Source: a bacterium
Lineage (GTDB): Bacteria; Zhuqueibacterota; QNDG01; JAFGCO01
Direction: 5' to 3'
NCBI GenBank assembly: GCA_016932575.1
Contig: JAFGCO010000056.1
Coordinates: forward strand, 150,985-214,984
Length of the DNA: 64,000 bases
Positions 17,711-26,993 of this stretch are shown here, in pieces; the first letter of the stretch is position 1, and each line of letters opens with the position of its first letter. Position numbers and translations under genes: made by a program. The notes beneath the pieces were generated by a model that saw only the letters and a program-made list of their open reading frames with translations, ran no database searches and had not been told where the DNA came from.

Positions 17711-18791
17711 AAGGGTATTCCTTTTCGGATTCTTCTCCTTGCAGGACACGAAGGACACCCCCGGCCAACGCTTCCATCTCAAATTCTCCGGGCAGCCGAT
17801 GTACCGGAGCGATAAAACAAATCCGGTCCTGAAGCCAGGACATCAATCGGTCATCGTGGCATATGCCCCCGGTTAGAATAATGGCATCCACATTGCCCGA
17901 CAGAACAGCAGCCATAGCACCAATTTCTTTTGCAATTTGATAAATCATGGCTTCGAGTACGATTCTGGCCTCATGATTTCCTTCATCAATCCACTGCCAG
18001 ACTTCTTGAACGTCATTGGTACCGAGATATGCGTACAGACCGCCTTGTCCGACAATACGCCTTTTTATTTCAGGATAATCATGCTTACCCGAATAGCAAA
18101 GTTTTGCAAGGCTGCTTGCAGGCAGTGTTCCGCATCGCTCTGGAGAAAATGGTCCCTCTTCATTCGCATTATTCACATCGACCATACGTCCTGACTTTAT
18201 GGCACAAATTGAAATTCCACCACCCAAATGGGCCACAATAAAACTGGATTCACTGATAGAATTTCCCAATTCAGCGGCGACCTTCCTTGCAGCAGACTTA
18301 ATATTTAATGCATGCAACAAACTGATGCGATCGAGTTCCGGCATTCCTGAATACCTGGCCAGAGGTTCGAATTCATCCACGCACACAGGATCCACAAAAA
18401 ATGCTGAAACTCCGGCCTTCCGGGCAAAATCATATGCCAGGACCACGCCTATATTCGAGATATGGTCCGCCTGAACCCGGCCTTCCATAACATCCCGGAT
18501 CAGGAACTCATTAACGCGATATGTACCACTTTCCATGGGGCGAAACGTACCACCGCGGCCAACGACAGCTGCCAATTTAGACAAATCTGACTCTTTACGA
18601 TCCAATAGTGTTTGTATATCATCACATCGAAGGCGGATTTGATCCAACGAAGAAGAAAATGTCCTGAAGTCTTCCGGAGAGTAAGAAATGGTTTCCTTCC
18701 ATAATGGGTGTTCATCCAAAAACCAGGCGACCTTGGTTGTAGTGGAACCCGGATTAATTACCAGAATATGTTTTTGATCAGAATGGCTCAT
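17700..18791 (-). CDS. buk: Butyrate kinase family protein (copy 1)
   Basis: 363 residues, tandem paralogue of the next gene. Motifs: LVINPGSTTTKVAWF, AVVGRGGTFRPMESGTYRVNEFL, VAHLGGGISICAIKSGRMVDVNNANEEGPFSPERCG and VDAIILTGGICHD. The start overlaps the iorB stop by 4 bp (ATGA), so translation is probably coupled. Having two kinases and two phosphotransacylases in one operon suggests parallel branches for different acyl groups, or heteromeric enzymes. Confidence 0.9.
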   Translation of the reverse strand: MSHSDQKHILVINPGSTTTKVAWFLDEHPLWKETISYSPEDFRTFSSSLDQIRLRCDDIQTLLDRKESDLSKLAAVVGRGGTFRPMESGTYRVNEFLIRDVMEGRVQADHISNIGVVLAYDFARKAGVSAFFVDPVCVDEFEPLARYSGMPELDRISLLHALNIKSAARKVAAELGNSISESSFIVAHLGGGISICAIKSGRMVDVNNANEEGPFSPERCGTLPASSLAKLCYSGKHDYPEIKRRIVGQGGLYAYLGTNDVQEVWQWIDEGNHEARIVLEAMIYQIAKEIGAMAAVLSGNVDAIILTGGICHDDRLMSWLQDRICFIAPVHRLPGEFEMEALAGGVLRVLQGEESEKEYPYGG

Positions 18792-19369
18792 AATTGCAGT
18801 GATCGTCCGGTATGAAAGGCTTTCAGGTTCACGGATTCAGTCCCTTTAGGTACACGCTCCCGAATGGCTTGTTCCCAATTTTCCTTTTTTAATTCAACGA
18901 ATCTGGACACAACGCCCAAAAGCAGAATATTTGCAGTTCGTACATTGCCCAATGCCTGGGCCATCTCTGTGGCTGAAACGGCCAGCACATGCTCATGACG
19001 TTTACGTACATCCTCGACAGGATTTTCCGGATAATTCATTTCTTTCAGAAAAGCGACTGGCGGGACCAATTTTCTTATATTAATAACGGCCCATCCATCG
19101 GTTTTCACATAATGAATCCAGCGTTTTGCTTCAGCCTGCTCAAAAGAAAGCATTAAATCCGCTTCACCCGCAGCAATGAGCGGCGAATATACTTTTTTCC
19201 CAAAACGCACATGGCTTGACACCACACCTCCCCGTTGAGCCATGCCATGTACCTCACTTTTCTTCACATCCAGTCCACTTAAAAATGCCACATCGCATAA
19301 AAGTTCACTGGCCAGCAGCACTCCCTGCCCTCCCACACCGACAATAAGAACATTGGTAAGCTGATTCAT
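18788..19369 (-). CDS. iorB: Indolepyruvate ferredoxin oxidoreductase, beta subunit
   Basis: 193 residues from ATG 19369 (GCAGGAT before it); a longer in-frame start adds 17 residues with no family likeness. The gamma-type oxidoreductase domain shows at once: NVLIVGVGGQGVLLASELL, SEVHGMAQRGGVVSSHVRFG, MLSFEQAEAKRW. IorB pairs with IorA to oxidise aryl 2-oxoacids (indolepyruvate, phenylpyruvate, hydroxyphenylpyruvate) to aryl-acyl-CoA with ferredoxin. A 181-bp gap separates it from iorA, larger than others in the operon and possibly holding an internal promoter. Confidence 0.88.
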   Translation of the reverse strand: MNQLTNVLIVGVGGQGVLLASELLCDVAFLSGLDVKKSEVHGMAQRGGVVSSHVRFGKKVYSPLIAAGEADLMLSFEQAEAKRWIHYVKTDGWAVINIRKLVPPVAFLKEMNYPENPVEDVRKRHEHVLAVSATEMAQALGNVRTANILLLGVVSRFVELKKENWEQAIRERVPKGTESVNLKAFHTGRSLQL

Positions 19370-19550
19370 ATTATCCTGCAAATCATCATATAAATGCACT
19401 GAATATCTCTCATATTTCAATCTCAGGTTTTTATAATCTTATATGGAGATTCCGGACGAATGATAATCTTAAATATTTTCATTCAATACAGCGAATAAAT
19501 AAGGGAATCATGCTCAAGGCCTTTATTTTTTAAAAAAGTGCCCAAATATC

Positions 19551-21341
19551 TCAACGATTCTCAATCCTTTGAATTGCCCCCACAGGACACACCTGCGCGC
19601 ACACGGAACACCCCGTACATAATGCAGTATCGATTTGTGATTTCGTTTTATTTTTCTCAGTCAGCCGGTCGGATTCGCTTATTGCCGGACAGCTCACCCT
19701 CAGACATGCATGACAACCAATGCAAAGATCATGATTCACCCGAAATGGAATTTCACAAACCTGTTTTCGATTTTCCGGCGGGTACAGCGCGCAGGGTCGA
19801 TTTGTGATCACAACTGACAATTCATCCAATGAGATTTCTTCTTTTAGCACAGATTCTGTCTGTTTGAGATCATATGGATCGATGACTTTAATTCTTTCCG
19901 CACCCAGTGCCTTGCAAATCTTGGCCAAATCAACCTTCCGGGTTTCAGAACCGTTAAGCTGCTTTCCTGTCCCCGGATGATACTGTCCTCCGGTCATCGC
20001 TGTGATGCGGTTATCCATGATAATAATGGTAATGGCGGAACGGTTGTTAACTGCATTTAAAAGTCCTGTCATACCTGAATGAATAAATGTGGAATCACCT
20101 ATCGTTGCCACAATTCCTTTTCCGATTTTCCTGGCTTTGGTCATACCTGCAGCCACACCAATGGAGGCGCCCATCTCCACACAGGTATCTCCTGCATTTA
20201 AAGGAGGCAGTACGCCCAATGTATAACATCCGATATCCGTACAAATCACGGTTTTCAGTTTTGATAGAACATAATACACACCCCGGTGAGGACATCCGGG
20301 ACAAAACACCGGCGGTCTGGGTATCACTGGTTCGGCTTTTACTACAGTCTTTTGTTTTGAAATCACTTCTGCCCGGATTAAACCCTCCATGACCACATCC
20401 GGAGACATTTCTCCAAGATTTGTCCAGTATTTCTTTCCTTCACATTCAATTCCAGCCGCTTTCACCTGTTCTTCAATGAATGGTTCCAGTTCCTCAATAA
20501 CAAAAAGCCTTTCCACTTGTTCGAAAAATTTCCGTATTTTATTGAATGGAAGCGGATATGTCATACCCAGTTTCAAAATCGAGGTCCCTGGCACGATTTC
20601 TTTTACATATTGGTAAGTCACCCCATGTGTTATAATACCAATTTTAGGATCTCCCGGTTCAATACGATTTAAACTCGTGTTTTCTGCGAAACGGCGTATC
20701 TTATCCAGCCGTTCTGTGGACCATTGGTGACGAACACGGGCATGGGCCGGCAGAACCACAAATTTCTTAGGATCTCTTTGAAATCCAATGACAGGATATT
20801 CTTTCCGCTCCTGACAGTTGACAATACCTTTGGAATGACAAACACGCGTGGTCATACGATAAAGCACAGGCACATCATATTCAACACTGATCTTCAAAGC
20901 ATCCGCAATAAAATCTTTGGCTTCCTGGCTATCTGCGGGTTCCAGACAGGGATACCCGGCGAATTTGGCATAGGTTCTGTTATCCTGCTCATTTTGGGAG
21001 GAATGCATTCCAGGATCGTCAGCACTCACCACCACGAGACCTCCCGGTGCCCCCACAAGACTGACAGACATAAATGGATCCGCTGCTACATTCAATCCGA
21101 CATGTTTCATGGCAACCAGAGCCCGGGCACCTTCAAAAGTGGCACCCATGGCCACTTCAAATGCCACTTTTTCATTCGGGCTCCATTCACTGTAAATTTC
21201 TGAATATTGAGAAATATTTTCAAGGATTTCAGTACTTGGTGTGCCGGGATATGCGGTTGCAACATGTAATCCAGCTTCATAGCAGCCTCTGGCAACCGCC
21301 TCATTCCCGGATAGGATGCGTTTCATGAACTGAGCAGCCAT
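19551..21341 (-). CDS. iorA: Indolepyruvate ferredoxin oxidoreductase, alpha subunit
   Basis: 596 residues, standard for IorA. The order is a pyrimidine-binding TPP domain (AYPGTPSTEILENIS, ARALVAMKHVGLNVAADPF, VVVSADDPGMHSSQNEQDNR), domain II, the PP-binding TPP domain (FCPGCPHRGVYYVL, GDSTFIHSGMTGLLNAVNN, ITIIIMDNRITAMTGG), and two C-terminal 4Fe-4S motifs, CIGCHACLRVSCP and CTGCSVCAQVCPVGA. The first cluster motif has a longer last spacer, as is common in IorA. ATG overlaps the hydrolase stop (TGATG). It degrades aromatic amino acids after transamination. Confidence 0.93.
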   Translation of the reverse strand: MAAQFMKRILSGNEAVARGCYEAGLHVATAYPGTPSTEILENISQYSEIYSEWSPNEKVAFEVAMGATFEGARALVAMKHVGLNVAADPFMSVSLVGAPGGLVVVSADDPGMHSSQNEQDNRTYAKFAGYPCLEPADSQEAKDFIADALKISVEYDVPVLYRMTTRVCHSKGIVNCQERKEYPVIGFQRDPKKFVVLPAHARVRHQWSTERLDKIRRFAENTSLNRIEPGDPKIGIITHGVTYQYVKEIVPGTSILKLGMTYPLPFNKIRKFFEQVERLFVIEELEPFIEEQVKAAGIECEGKKYWTNLGEMSPDVVMEGLIRAEVISKQKTVVKAEPVIPRPPVFCPGCPHRGVYYVLSKLKTVICTDIGCYTLGVLPPLNAGDTCVEMGASIGVAAGMTKARKIGKGIVATIGDSTFIHSGMTGLLNAVNNRSAITIIIMDNRITAMTGGQYHPGTGKQLNGSETRKVDLAKICKALGAERIKVIDPYDLKQTESVLKEEISLDELSVVITNRPCALYPPENRKQVCEIPFRVNHDLCIGCHACLRVSCPAISESDRLTEKNKTKSQIDTALCTGCSVCAQVCPVGAIQRIENR

Positions 21342-22120
21342 CAAATGAATTGTTCTATTTTTACAAAATATTCTTCCGGATTTTCAATAATTCCCAGATG
21401 TCCCGTCTTTTCGACAAATTGTAAATCGACAGTCTGAAGCCTGCCTTGAAGATCGTGCAATGTTGCATGAGACACGACTCTGTCCTCATGGCTGCCAATT
21501 AATAGCACGGGTTTCTGAATCCGATGGTAGTTCTTTTTTTCAGTGACTGATGCTTTTCCCAGGGAGGCTATTGTATTGGCGGCCTGCTTTGCCCAGGCTG
21601 AATTCTTTTGAACAACTTGTATTGGAAAATAAGCTCCGGATCGAAGCGACTGGTTGTATACCAGATGCTTTATAAATTTTTGAAATCCGGCTTTGGTTTC
21701 CAAATGTCTGGATAAAAGGGAAGTAAAAAGTGTGCCGATACACGGTAATTTCAGAATGGGATTCACCGTATTGATTCCCGCCGGATTGGCAAGAATAAGT
21801 TTTCGGATATGCATGTGATGCTGTGTGGCATATCTTAAAGCAACACGAGCGCCCAGAGACACGCCTACCAGCACAAATGAATCAAGAAATTTATTCTGCA
21901 GCAGTCTAGCAAGGAAATCGACAAACTGTTCCGGCTTCCTGGGTAAATCCGGATAAACAGGTCCAAAACCGGGCAGTGTAATACTGTATATACGGAATTG
22001 CCGCGAAAGTTGCAACACCAGAGGATTCTGTTCAAACTGATCAGGAATCAAAGGATGCACAATGACAACAGCATCTCCTTCACCAGACATGCGACAATGT
22101 GCATCGTAGATATTCAACAT
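21341..22120 (-). CDS. Alpha/beta hydrolase
   Basis: 259 residues from ATG 22120, chosen for GGGAG five bases upstream. The alpha/beta-hydrolase fold is clear: VVIVHPLIPDQFEQNPLVLQLSRQFRIYSITLPGFG, the nucleophile elbow VGVSLGARVAL (GVSLG), and late acid/His regions PVLLIGSHEDRVV and KTGHLGIIENPEEY. The substrate is unknown. Its place between porB and iorA, sharing a TGATG junction with iorA, suggests a link to acyl-CoA chemistry, such as a thioesterase-like role, but that is inference. Confidence 0.8.
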   Translation of the reverse strand: MLNIYDAHCRMSGEGDAVVIVHPLIPDQFEQNPLVLQLSRQFRIYSITLPGFGPVYPDLPRKPEQFVDFLARLLQNKFLDSFVLVGVSLGARVALRYATQHHMHIRKLILANPAGINTVNPILKLPCIGTLFTSLLSRHLETKAGFQKFIKHLVYNQSLRSGAYFPIQVVQKNSAWAKQAANTIASLGKASVTEKKNYHRIQKPVLLIGSHEDRVVSHATLHDLQGRLQTVDLQFVEKTGHLGIIENPEEYFVKIEQFI

Positions 22121-22194
22121 GAAATCTCCCGGTTGCCTGGATGATTCGAACAGCAGGCCGGTCAATCAGCAAAAGTTAAATCTGTTCTGCATAT

Positions 22195-23103
22195 TTAGGA
22201 TCCGAAAGCCTGCTCCAGTTTAATCAGCCGTTCCCAATTTGCATCCACCTGTTGTTGTATATACTGTATGGCCTCGGATGAAAGATGCCTGAACCGGCCC
22301 TGCATTTTTAAATACATATCCACAGATTTTGGCTTGGGAACTTTTTTATTGATCGTATAAACTCCGCGTTCAACTTCATAAATCGGAAATATCCGTGTTT
22401 CTGTGGCGAGACGGGCAATCTTCACCGTAATGCCGGGAGGATGCTTCCATCCGGTTGGACAAGGTGCATATAAATGAATAAACTTGCAGCCTTCGATATT
22501 TTTTGCCTTTTGAAGTTTTTTTATGAAATCTTCCGGATAGGCGATATTGGCTGTGGCCCCATATGGAATGTGATGCGCCACCATAATTTCCATGATATTT
22601 TTCTTGGGAGCCTTTTTAAAATGTTTTACTGGTGTGGTTGTGGTCCATGCACCATACGGAGTGGCTGATGAACGCTGAATACCCGTATTCATGTAGGCTT
22701 CGTTGTCATAAACCACATAGATAATATTATCACCCCGTTCTGCTGCACCGGATAAGGCCTGGAATCCTATATCAAATGTACCCCCGTCACCAGCCCAGGC
22801 CAAAGCAGTAATGCCTTTCTTTTTCAGGGCCTTGATTGCGTATGAGATACCTCCAGCCGTACTTGCCGCTGTTTCAAAAGCACAATGATAAATCGGTACA
22901 CCTGCCGCAGAATAAGGAAAAGGCCCATCGATCACAGACCAGCAACATGCTGGGATAGCTGTGATGGTATCAGGCCCCAATGCCTTTAATGCATATCGCA
23001 TGGCCAAAGCGGCACCACATCCCTGGCAGGCCAGATGTCCGGGAGACAAAATCTCTTGTTCGGGGATCGTTAAACGGATTTTCCTTTTATTCGATTCAGT
23101 CAT
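22195..23103 (-). CDS. porB: 2-oxoacid:ferredoxin oxidoreductase, beta subunit (pyruvate or branched-chain type)
   Basis: 302 residues, usual PorB/VorB size. The TPP-binding subunit begins with a Cys pair in HLACQGCGAALAMRYAL, then AIPACCWSVIDG, the TPP/Mg motif AWAGDGGTFDIGFQALSGAAERGDN, and VVYDNEAYMNTGIQRSSATP. It cleaves the 2-oxoacid C1-C2 bond and passes electrons to the delta-subunit ferredoxin. The sequence is of the archaeal four-subunit type. Pyruvate against 2-oxoisovalerate cannot be settled from motifs; the ptb/buk neighbours make branched-chain oxoacids as likely as pyruvate. It overlaps porA by 8 bp. Confidence 0.87.
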   Translation of the reverse strand: MTESNKRKIRLTIPEQEILSPGHLACQGCGAALAMRYALKALGPDTITAIPACCWSVIDGPFPYSAAGVPIYHCAFETAASTAGGISYAIKALKKKGITALAWAGDGGTFDIGFQALSGAAERGDNIIYVVYDNEAYMNTGIQRSSATPYGAWTTTTPVKHFKKAPKKNIMEIMVAHHIPYGATANIAYPEDFIKKLQKAKNIEGCKFIHLYAPCPTGWKHPPGITVKIARLATETRIFPIYEVERGVYTINKKVPKPKSVDMYLKMQGRFRHLSSEAIQYIQQQVDANWERLIKLEQAFGS

Positions 23104-24247
23104 CTTTAATTCCTATCCAGATCAACTCTTCGGGTTTCCTGCTCTGCATATGCTTGACAATATTTTCAATATCATGCAGAGAAACATCCCGTCCGCCAAG
23201 ACCAGCGACAAACCCATACAGCGGAAGAGATGTTCCTGACATGCAGGCCTGAATTTCAGTAAAAAATGGACCGGCATGACCATATGACACAGCCCGATCG
23301 ATTACTCCAACTTTATTGGCAGTTTTTAATACAGCCTCTATATCCTCGCTCGGGAAGGGACGAAAATAACGGATTTTCAATGATCCCACAGAAATTCCCT
23401 GATCTCGCATCACATCCACGGCTTCTTTGGCTGTTCCTGCGATCGTACCGTAATTCACCAAAATAATTTCTGCATCATCGCATCGATAGGGTTCAACAAG
23501 ATCATATTGACGATCAAACAGTTCACCAAATTTTTTACCAACATCCCTGATAACCGATTTTGCCCGAATCATCGCCTGTTGTATTTTATAAGAAAATTCA
23601 TAATAGTATTCCGGTGAAGTTAATGCGCCAAATGACCGGGGATCCTTGACATCTAAATGAACAGCAGGTTGATAACAGGGTAAAAACTGATCGATCACCT
23701 TTTCTGTATATAAATCCACGACTTGTGAAGTGTGCGAAAGAAAAAAGGCGTCAAGATTGATCAGCGTCGGCAGTAAAACATCCCGATGTTCACCGATTTT
23801 ATAAGACATAATAATACTATCGAAAACTTCCTGATTATTTTCACAGTACATTTGCATCCATCCAGTATCACGCTGTGATACAGAATCCGTCACATCAGCC
23901 CAAATTGACCACCCCGGTGCCATAGCCCGATTGACATTGGCGATGACTATCGGAAGCCGGCCTCTCGCAGTCCAATGAAGCAATTCATGCATTAATGCCA
24001 ACCCCTGAGCAGATGTGGCAGTAAATGTTCTGGCACCCAATGCCTGGGCACCAATGCAGGATGCCAGAGCCGAATGTTCTGATTCCACCTTGATAAATTC
24101 AGCATCCAGCTTTCCATCTGCCACAATTTCAGAGAGAATTTCCACAATTGTGGTTTGGGGAGTGATCGGATAAGCTGAGATCACATTCACTTTAGCAGCA
24201 ACAGCCCCATAAGCAGCAGTAAAATTTCCGGTAAGCACTTTCTTCAT
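23096..24247 (-). CDS. porA: 2-oxoacid:ferredoxin oxidoreductase, alpha subunit
   Basis: 383 residues. Domain I shows the typical opening KKVLTGNFTAAYGAVAAKVNVISAYPITPQTTIVEILSE and the conserved EHSALASCIGAQALGARTFTATSAQGLALMHELLHW. The active-site loop NVNRAMAPGWSIWADVTDSVSQRDTGWMQMY follows. The C-terminal transketolase-like domain has ILVNYGTIAGTAKEAVDVM and VGVIDRAVSYGHAGPFFTEI. It acts in the cytoplasm with PorBDG. It sits three bases after porD. Confidence 0.9.
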   Translation of the reverse strand: MKKVLTGNFTAAYGAVAAKVNVISAYPITPQTTIVEILSEIVADGKLDAEFIKVESEHSALASCIGAQALGARTFTATSAQGLALMHELLHWTARGRLPIVIANVNRAMAPGWSIWADVTDSVSQRDTGWMQMYCENNQEVFDSIIMSYKIGEHRDVLLPTLINLDAFFLSHTSQVVDLYTEKVIDQFLPCYQPAVHLDVKDPRSFGALTSPEYYYEFSYKIQQAMIRAKSVIRDVGKKFGELFDRQYDLVEPYRCDDAEIILVNYGTIAGTAKEAVDVMRDQGISVGSLKIRYFRPFPSEDIEAVLKTANKVGVIDRAVSYGHAGPFFTEIQACMSGTSLPLYGFVAGLGGRDVSLHDIENIVKHMQSRKPEELIWIGIKDD

Positions 24248-24250
24248 AAC

Positions 24251-24550
24251 CTATTTGCCTTCTGTTTCAGAAGTTATTGCATCAAATGGACATTCTTCGA
24301 TGCATATCCCGCACCCTTTACAAAAATCATAATCGATGGTTGGAGGATCGGTCGGGTAAATGGCTGGTTCCGGGCAATATTTCCAGCAAATCATGCATCG
24401 TGTACATTTTGCCGGATCCAATATCGGTCTGATACTCCGCCAGGAGGCAGTTTTATTGATATGCATGCTGCCCATCGAAACAGGCATATCAGGCATCTCT
24501 TTTTCAGATCGAAAATCCACGGATTGATATTTTGGCTTCTTGTTGGACAT
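24251..24550 (-). CDS. porD: 2-oxoacid:ferredoxin oxidoreductase, delta (ferredoxin) subunit
   Basis: 99 residues from ATG 24550, which starts just after the porG stop; a longer start would overlap porG. Two 4Fe-4S motifs lie in the C-terminal half: CTRCMICWKYCPEPAI and CKGCGICIEECPFDAI. The N-terminal WRSIRPILDPAKC spacing is typical of PorD. It carries electrons from the TPP subunit to free ferredoxin. Confidence 0.9.
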   Translation of the reverse strand: MSNKKPKYQSVDFRSEKEMPDMPVSMGSMHINKTASWRSIRPILDPAKCTRCMICWKYCPEPAIYPTDPPTIDYDFCKGCGICIEECPFDAITSETEGK

Positions 24551-24557
24551 ATGTATC

Positions 24558-25115
24558 TCACTTCCCCTGAAGAGAATCATAGGCTTTCTGAGCAGCTTCC
24601 TCGTTTTGCTCACATTTTACTGGAATTTTATCATGAATGGCCTTACGAATAGAATCAATCTTCACCAGTCCCGTTGCTTTGGCCACAGCACCCAATATCG
24701 TGGTATTGACAATCGGACTCTGCTTAGAACCCAGCCCATATTCTAAAGCAATTGTATTACAATCGACAGTATAAACATGCGGATTATCGGTATCAGGAAA
24801 TGAAAAATATTCCGGCTCCCGAGTTGTATTGATGATAATCTTTCCGCCGGGCTTGAGTCCCTGGGTTAAAGGAACTGCCTGAATAAGTGTTGGATCTAAA
24901 ATCACCAAAATATCCGGATCATATATATAGGAATGAATTCGAATCTCTACGTCACTGATGCGTGTAAATGATGTTACAGGCGCTCCTCGACGTTCCACAC
25001 CAAAAAAGGGGAACGATTGCACCTTCTTCCCCTCATAAAATGCAGCAATTGCCAGAATATCTGAACCCTTAACAGCGCCTTGTCCTCCACGGCCATGAAA
25101 CCGGATTTCAATCAT
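24558..25115 (-). CDS. porG: 2-oxoacid:ferredoxin oxidoreductase, gamma subunit
   Basis: 185 residues from ATG 25115 with GGAGG five bases before it; this trims 15 residues from the longest frame and puts the family N-terminus [21 protein letters not shown] at the start. [22 protein letters not shown], the loop that contacts CoA in the family, and the C-terminal [14 protein letters not shown] are conserved. It is the first gene of the long por-ior-buk-ptb array, with a candidate promoter at 25171-25199. Confidence 0.9.
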
Positions 25116-25170
25116 ATATGCCTCCGGGTGAGCAATAATCATTAAAATTTCAAAAATCAATTACTTGTAA

Positions 25171-25199
25171 AATATAAAAAGATGAGTAAGAATGCGCAA
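25171..25199 (-). promoter_or_regulatory. Candidate promoter of the por-ior-buk-ptb operon
   Basis: On the minus strand, TTGCGC (complement of 25194-25199) and TATATT (complement of 25171-25176) are spaced by exactly 17 bp, about 60 bp ahead of the porG start. The -35 match is partial (TTG conserved). The position at the head of a 12-gene array supports it. Confidence 0.4.
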
Positions 25200-25292
25200 G
25201 GAATTTCTTGATAATAATTATACAGGATTCATTCATGAAGCTGAATATTCACTGTTCAATATTCTTTTCCGCAAAATGGCAGCTCTCCCCTT

Positions 25293-25317
25293 GACCGAAG
25301 ACCTCAGACCGCAGACC
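25293..25317 (+). repeat. Heptamer tandem repeat, 3.6 units
   Basis: GACCGAA, GACCTCA, GACCGCA and a final GACC follow one another without gaps, i.e. a 7-bp repeat with a fixed GACC core and a variable tail. It lies in the 616-bp gap between porG and proA. Confidence 0.7.
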
Positions 25318-25325
25318 ATAAAAAT

Positions 25326-25586
25326 TTGCAATTTGCATCTGATACTGAGTACTGCACTCCCTGCATGATGTGTCATACCGCCTGCCCTCCTAAAGGCATA
25401 TCCTATCTCTCCTTTTGGAAGAGATCCATGTACAATTCGAATGGTAAACACATGTGGCGGGGAGTGTTGCCAAGCTTTTTGCGCGGACAGGAGGCTTCAG
25501 GCAATCTTTTCAAGGATAAACCAATCCTTGATTCGCAACACAAAGTTAACGACTTTATGAGCATGAAAAAATCAAAAGTTACTTAA
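25326..25586 (+). other. Orphan open frame with a ferredoxin-like Cys motif, doubtful gene
   Basis: A frame of 86 codons can be read from TTG 25326. Near its start it has CTPCMMCHTACP, which fits CxxCxxCxxxCP of a 4Fe-4S ferredoxin, followed by 65 residues with no resemblance to a known fold. There is no clear ribosome-binding site, the frame overlaps repeat-like DNA, and an opposite-strand frame covers part of it. It could be a remnant or chance. The rest of 25116-25731 shows no other gene. Confidence 0.2.
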
Positions 25587-25731
25587 GGCACTTTTCTTCT
25601 GAAAGCCTGTACGCAAAGTGAAACTGACCGTGGATAGTTTTACCCGGATTTTTAAGCAACAATTTATCAGATATCAGTGTCGCACAATTCAGCACAGAAT
25701 CCATTTAGCTTATGAATTGATAAAACACCGC

Positions 25732-26982
25732 TCATTCCCGGATATTTCCTTCCCCAAGCACAACCCACTTGCAAGTCGTCAGACCCTCCAATCCCATCGG
25801 ACCTCTGGCGTGCAGCTTATCAGTGGAAATTCCGATTTCTGCGCCCAGACCGTACAAGCCCCCGTCAGAAAGTCGCGTCGATGCATTCACCATGACTGAA
25901 GCACTGTCCACATTGTTCAAAAACTGATTGGCAGCACGGATATTTTCGGTAATAATTGCATCCGTATGTGCTGAACCATATTTATTGATATGCTCAATGG
26001 CTTCATCAATATTCCGTACAATTTTGACTGCCAGAATTAAATCCAGAAATTCCTCATAATAATCTTCTTCTGAAGCGGGCCTGACAGAGGGAATCAGGGA
26101 TATTGTCTTCTCGCAGCCCCGAATTTCTACGCCTTTTTCCTGAAATTTGTCGACCAGACCGGGAAGTAACACCTCTGCCACAGCCTGATCAATCAACAGG
26201 GTTTCAGCAGCATTACACACCGCAGGACGCTGAATTTTCGCATTCAAAGCAATACGCACGGCCATTTCCTGATTCGCTTCTTCATGAATATAAACATGGC
26301 AAACACCTTTATAATGTTTCAGTACAGGAATTCGGGATTTTTCAACAACGCTTCTAATGAGCCCTTCCCCCCCGCGTGGTATGATTAAATGAATGGTTTC
26401 ATCCTGAATCAGCATCTCATCAACAACAGACCTATCTTTCGAATCGACATAAGATACTAAATTTTGGTTTACCTGATTCTGTTTCAACGCCTCCCGGAGC
26501 ATTTCGACCAGCGCCATGTTGGAATAATACGCATGGCTTCCTCCCCGAAGAATGACTCCATTGCCTGACTTCAGGCAAAGCGTCGCCGCTTCAATCGTCA
26601 CATTGGGACGCGCTTCATAAATGATCCCGATCACCCCGATCGGCACGCGCATCCTGCCGACTCTAAATCCCTGAGGCCGGACAACCATATTATAAATTCC
26701 GCCTACAGGATCCTCCAGCTTGACGATTTCATGACATGCCTGGATCATTCCATGTATGCGTTTATCGTTTAAAGCAAGCCTATCTAAAAATGCAGCAGTC
26801 AATCCCGCCTTTTCTCCGGCATCAAGGTCTTTTTTATTCGCTTCAATGAGCGTTCCCTGGTTCTCTTCGATTTTATTTGCAATGGTTTCTAAAATCTGAT
26901 TTTTTAACCGAGTACTGCCAATTTTTAAAAATTCATGATATGCAGAAAATGTGTTTTTAGCCATGGATTTCATATCTGTCAT
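25732..26982 (-). CDS. proA: Glutamate-5-semialdehyde dehydrogenase (gamma-glutamyl phosphate reductase)
   Basis: 416 residues, full length. AGGAGG precedes the ATG. Conserved blocks: RVPIGVIGIIYEARPNVTIEAATLCLKSGN, VILRGGSHAYYSN, LIIPRGGEGLIR, HYKGVCHVYIHEEAN, the catalytic-Cys region QRPAVCNAAETLLID, NKYGSAHTDAIIT, and VMVNASTRLSDGGLYGLGAEIGISTDKLHARGP. It reduces glutamyl phosphate to the semialdehyde in proline synthesis. It starts 11 bp after proB, so the two form a proBA operon. Confidence 0.96.
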   Translation of the reverse strand: MTDMKSMAKNTFSAYHEFLKIGSTRLKNQILETIANKIEENQGTLIEANKKDLDAGEKAGLTAAFLDRLALNDKRIHGMIQACHEIVKLEDPVGGIYNMVVRPQGFRVGRMRVPIGVIGIIYEARPNVTIEAATLCLKSGNGVILRGGSHAYYSNMALVEMLREALKQNQVNQNLVSYVDSKDRSVVDEMLIQDETIHLIIPRGGEGLIRSVVEKSRIPVLKHYKGVCHVYIHEEANQEMAVRIALNAKIQRPAVCNAAETLLIDQAVAEVLLPGLVDKFQEKGVEIRGCEKTISLIPSVRPASEEDYYEEFLDLILAVKIVRNIDEAIEHINKYGSAHTDAIITENIRAANQFLNNVDSASVMVNASTRLSDGGLYGLGAEIGISTDKLHARGPMGLEGLTTCKWVVLGEGNIRE

Positions 26983-26993
26983 GAACTTTCCTC

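Noticed and set aside
20724-21203. 159-codon plus-strand frame opposite iorA
   Set aside because: Antisense to conserved TPP-domain motifs of IorA.
25233-25451. 72-codon minus-strand frame (GLRSSVKGRAAI)
   Set aside because: Reads through the heptamer repeat and overlaps the opposite frame; no gene-like features.
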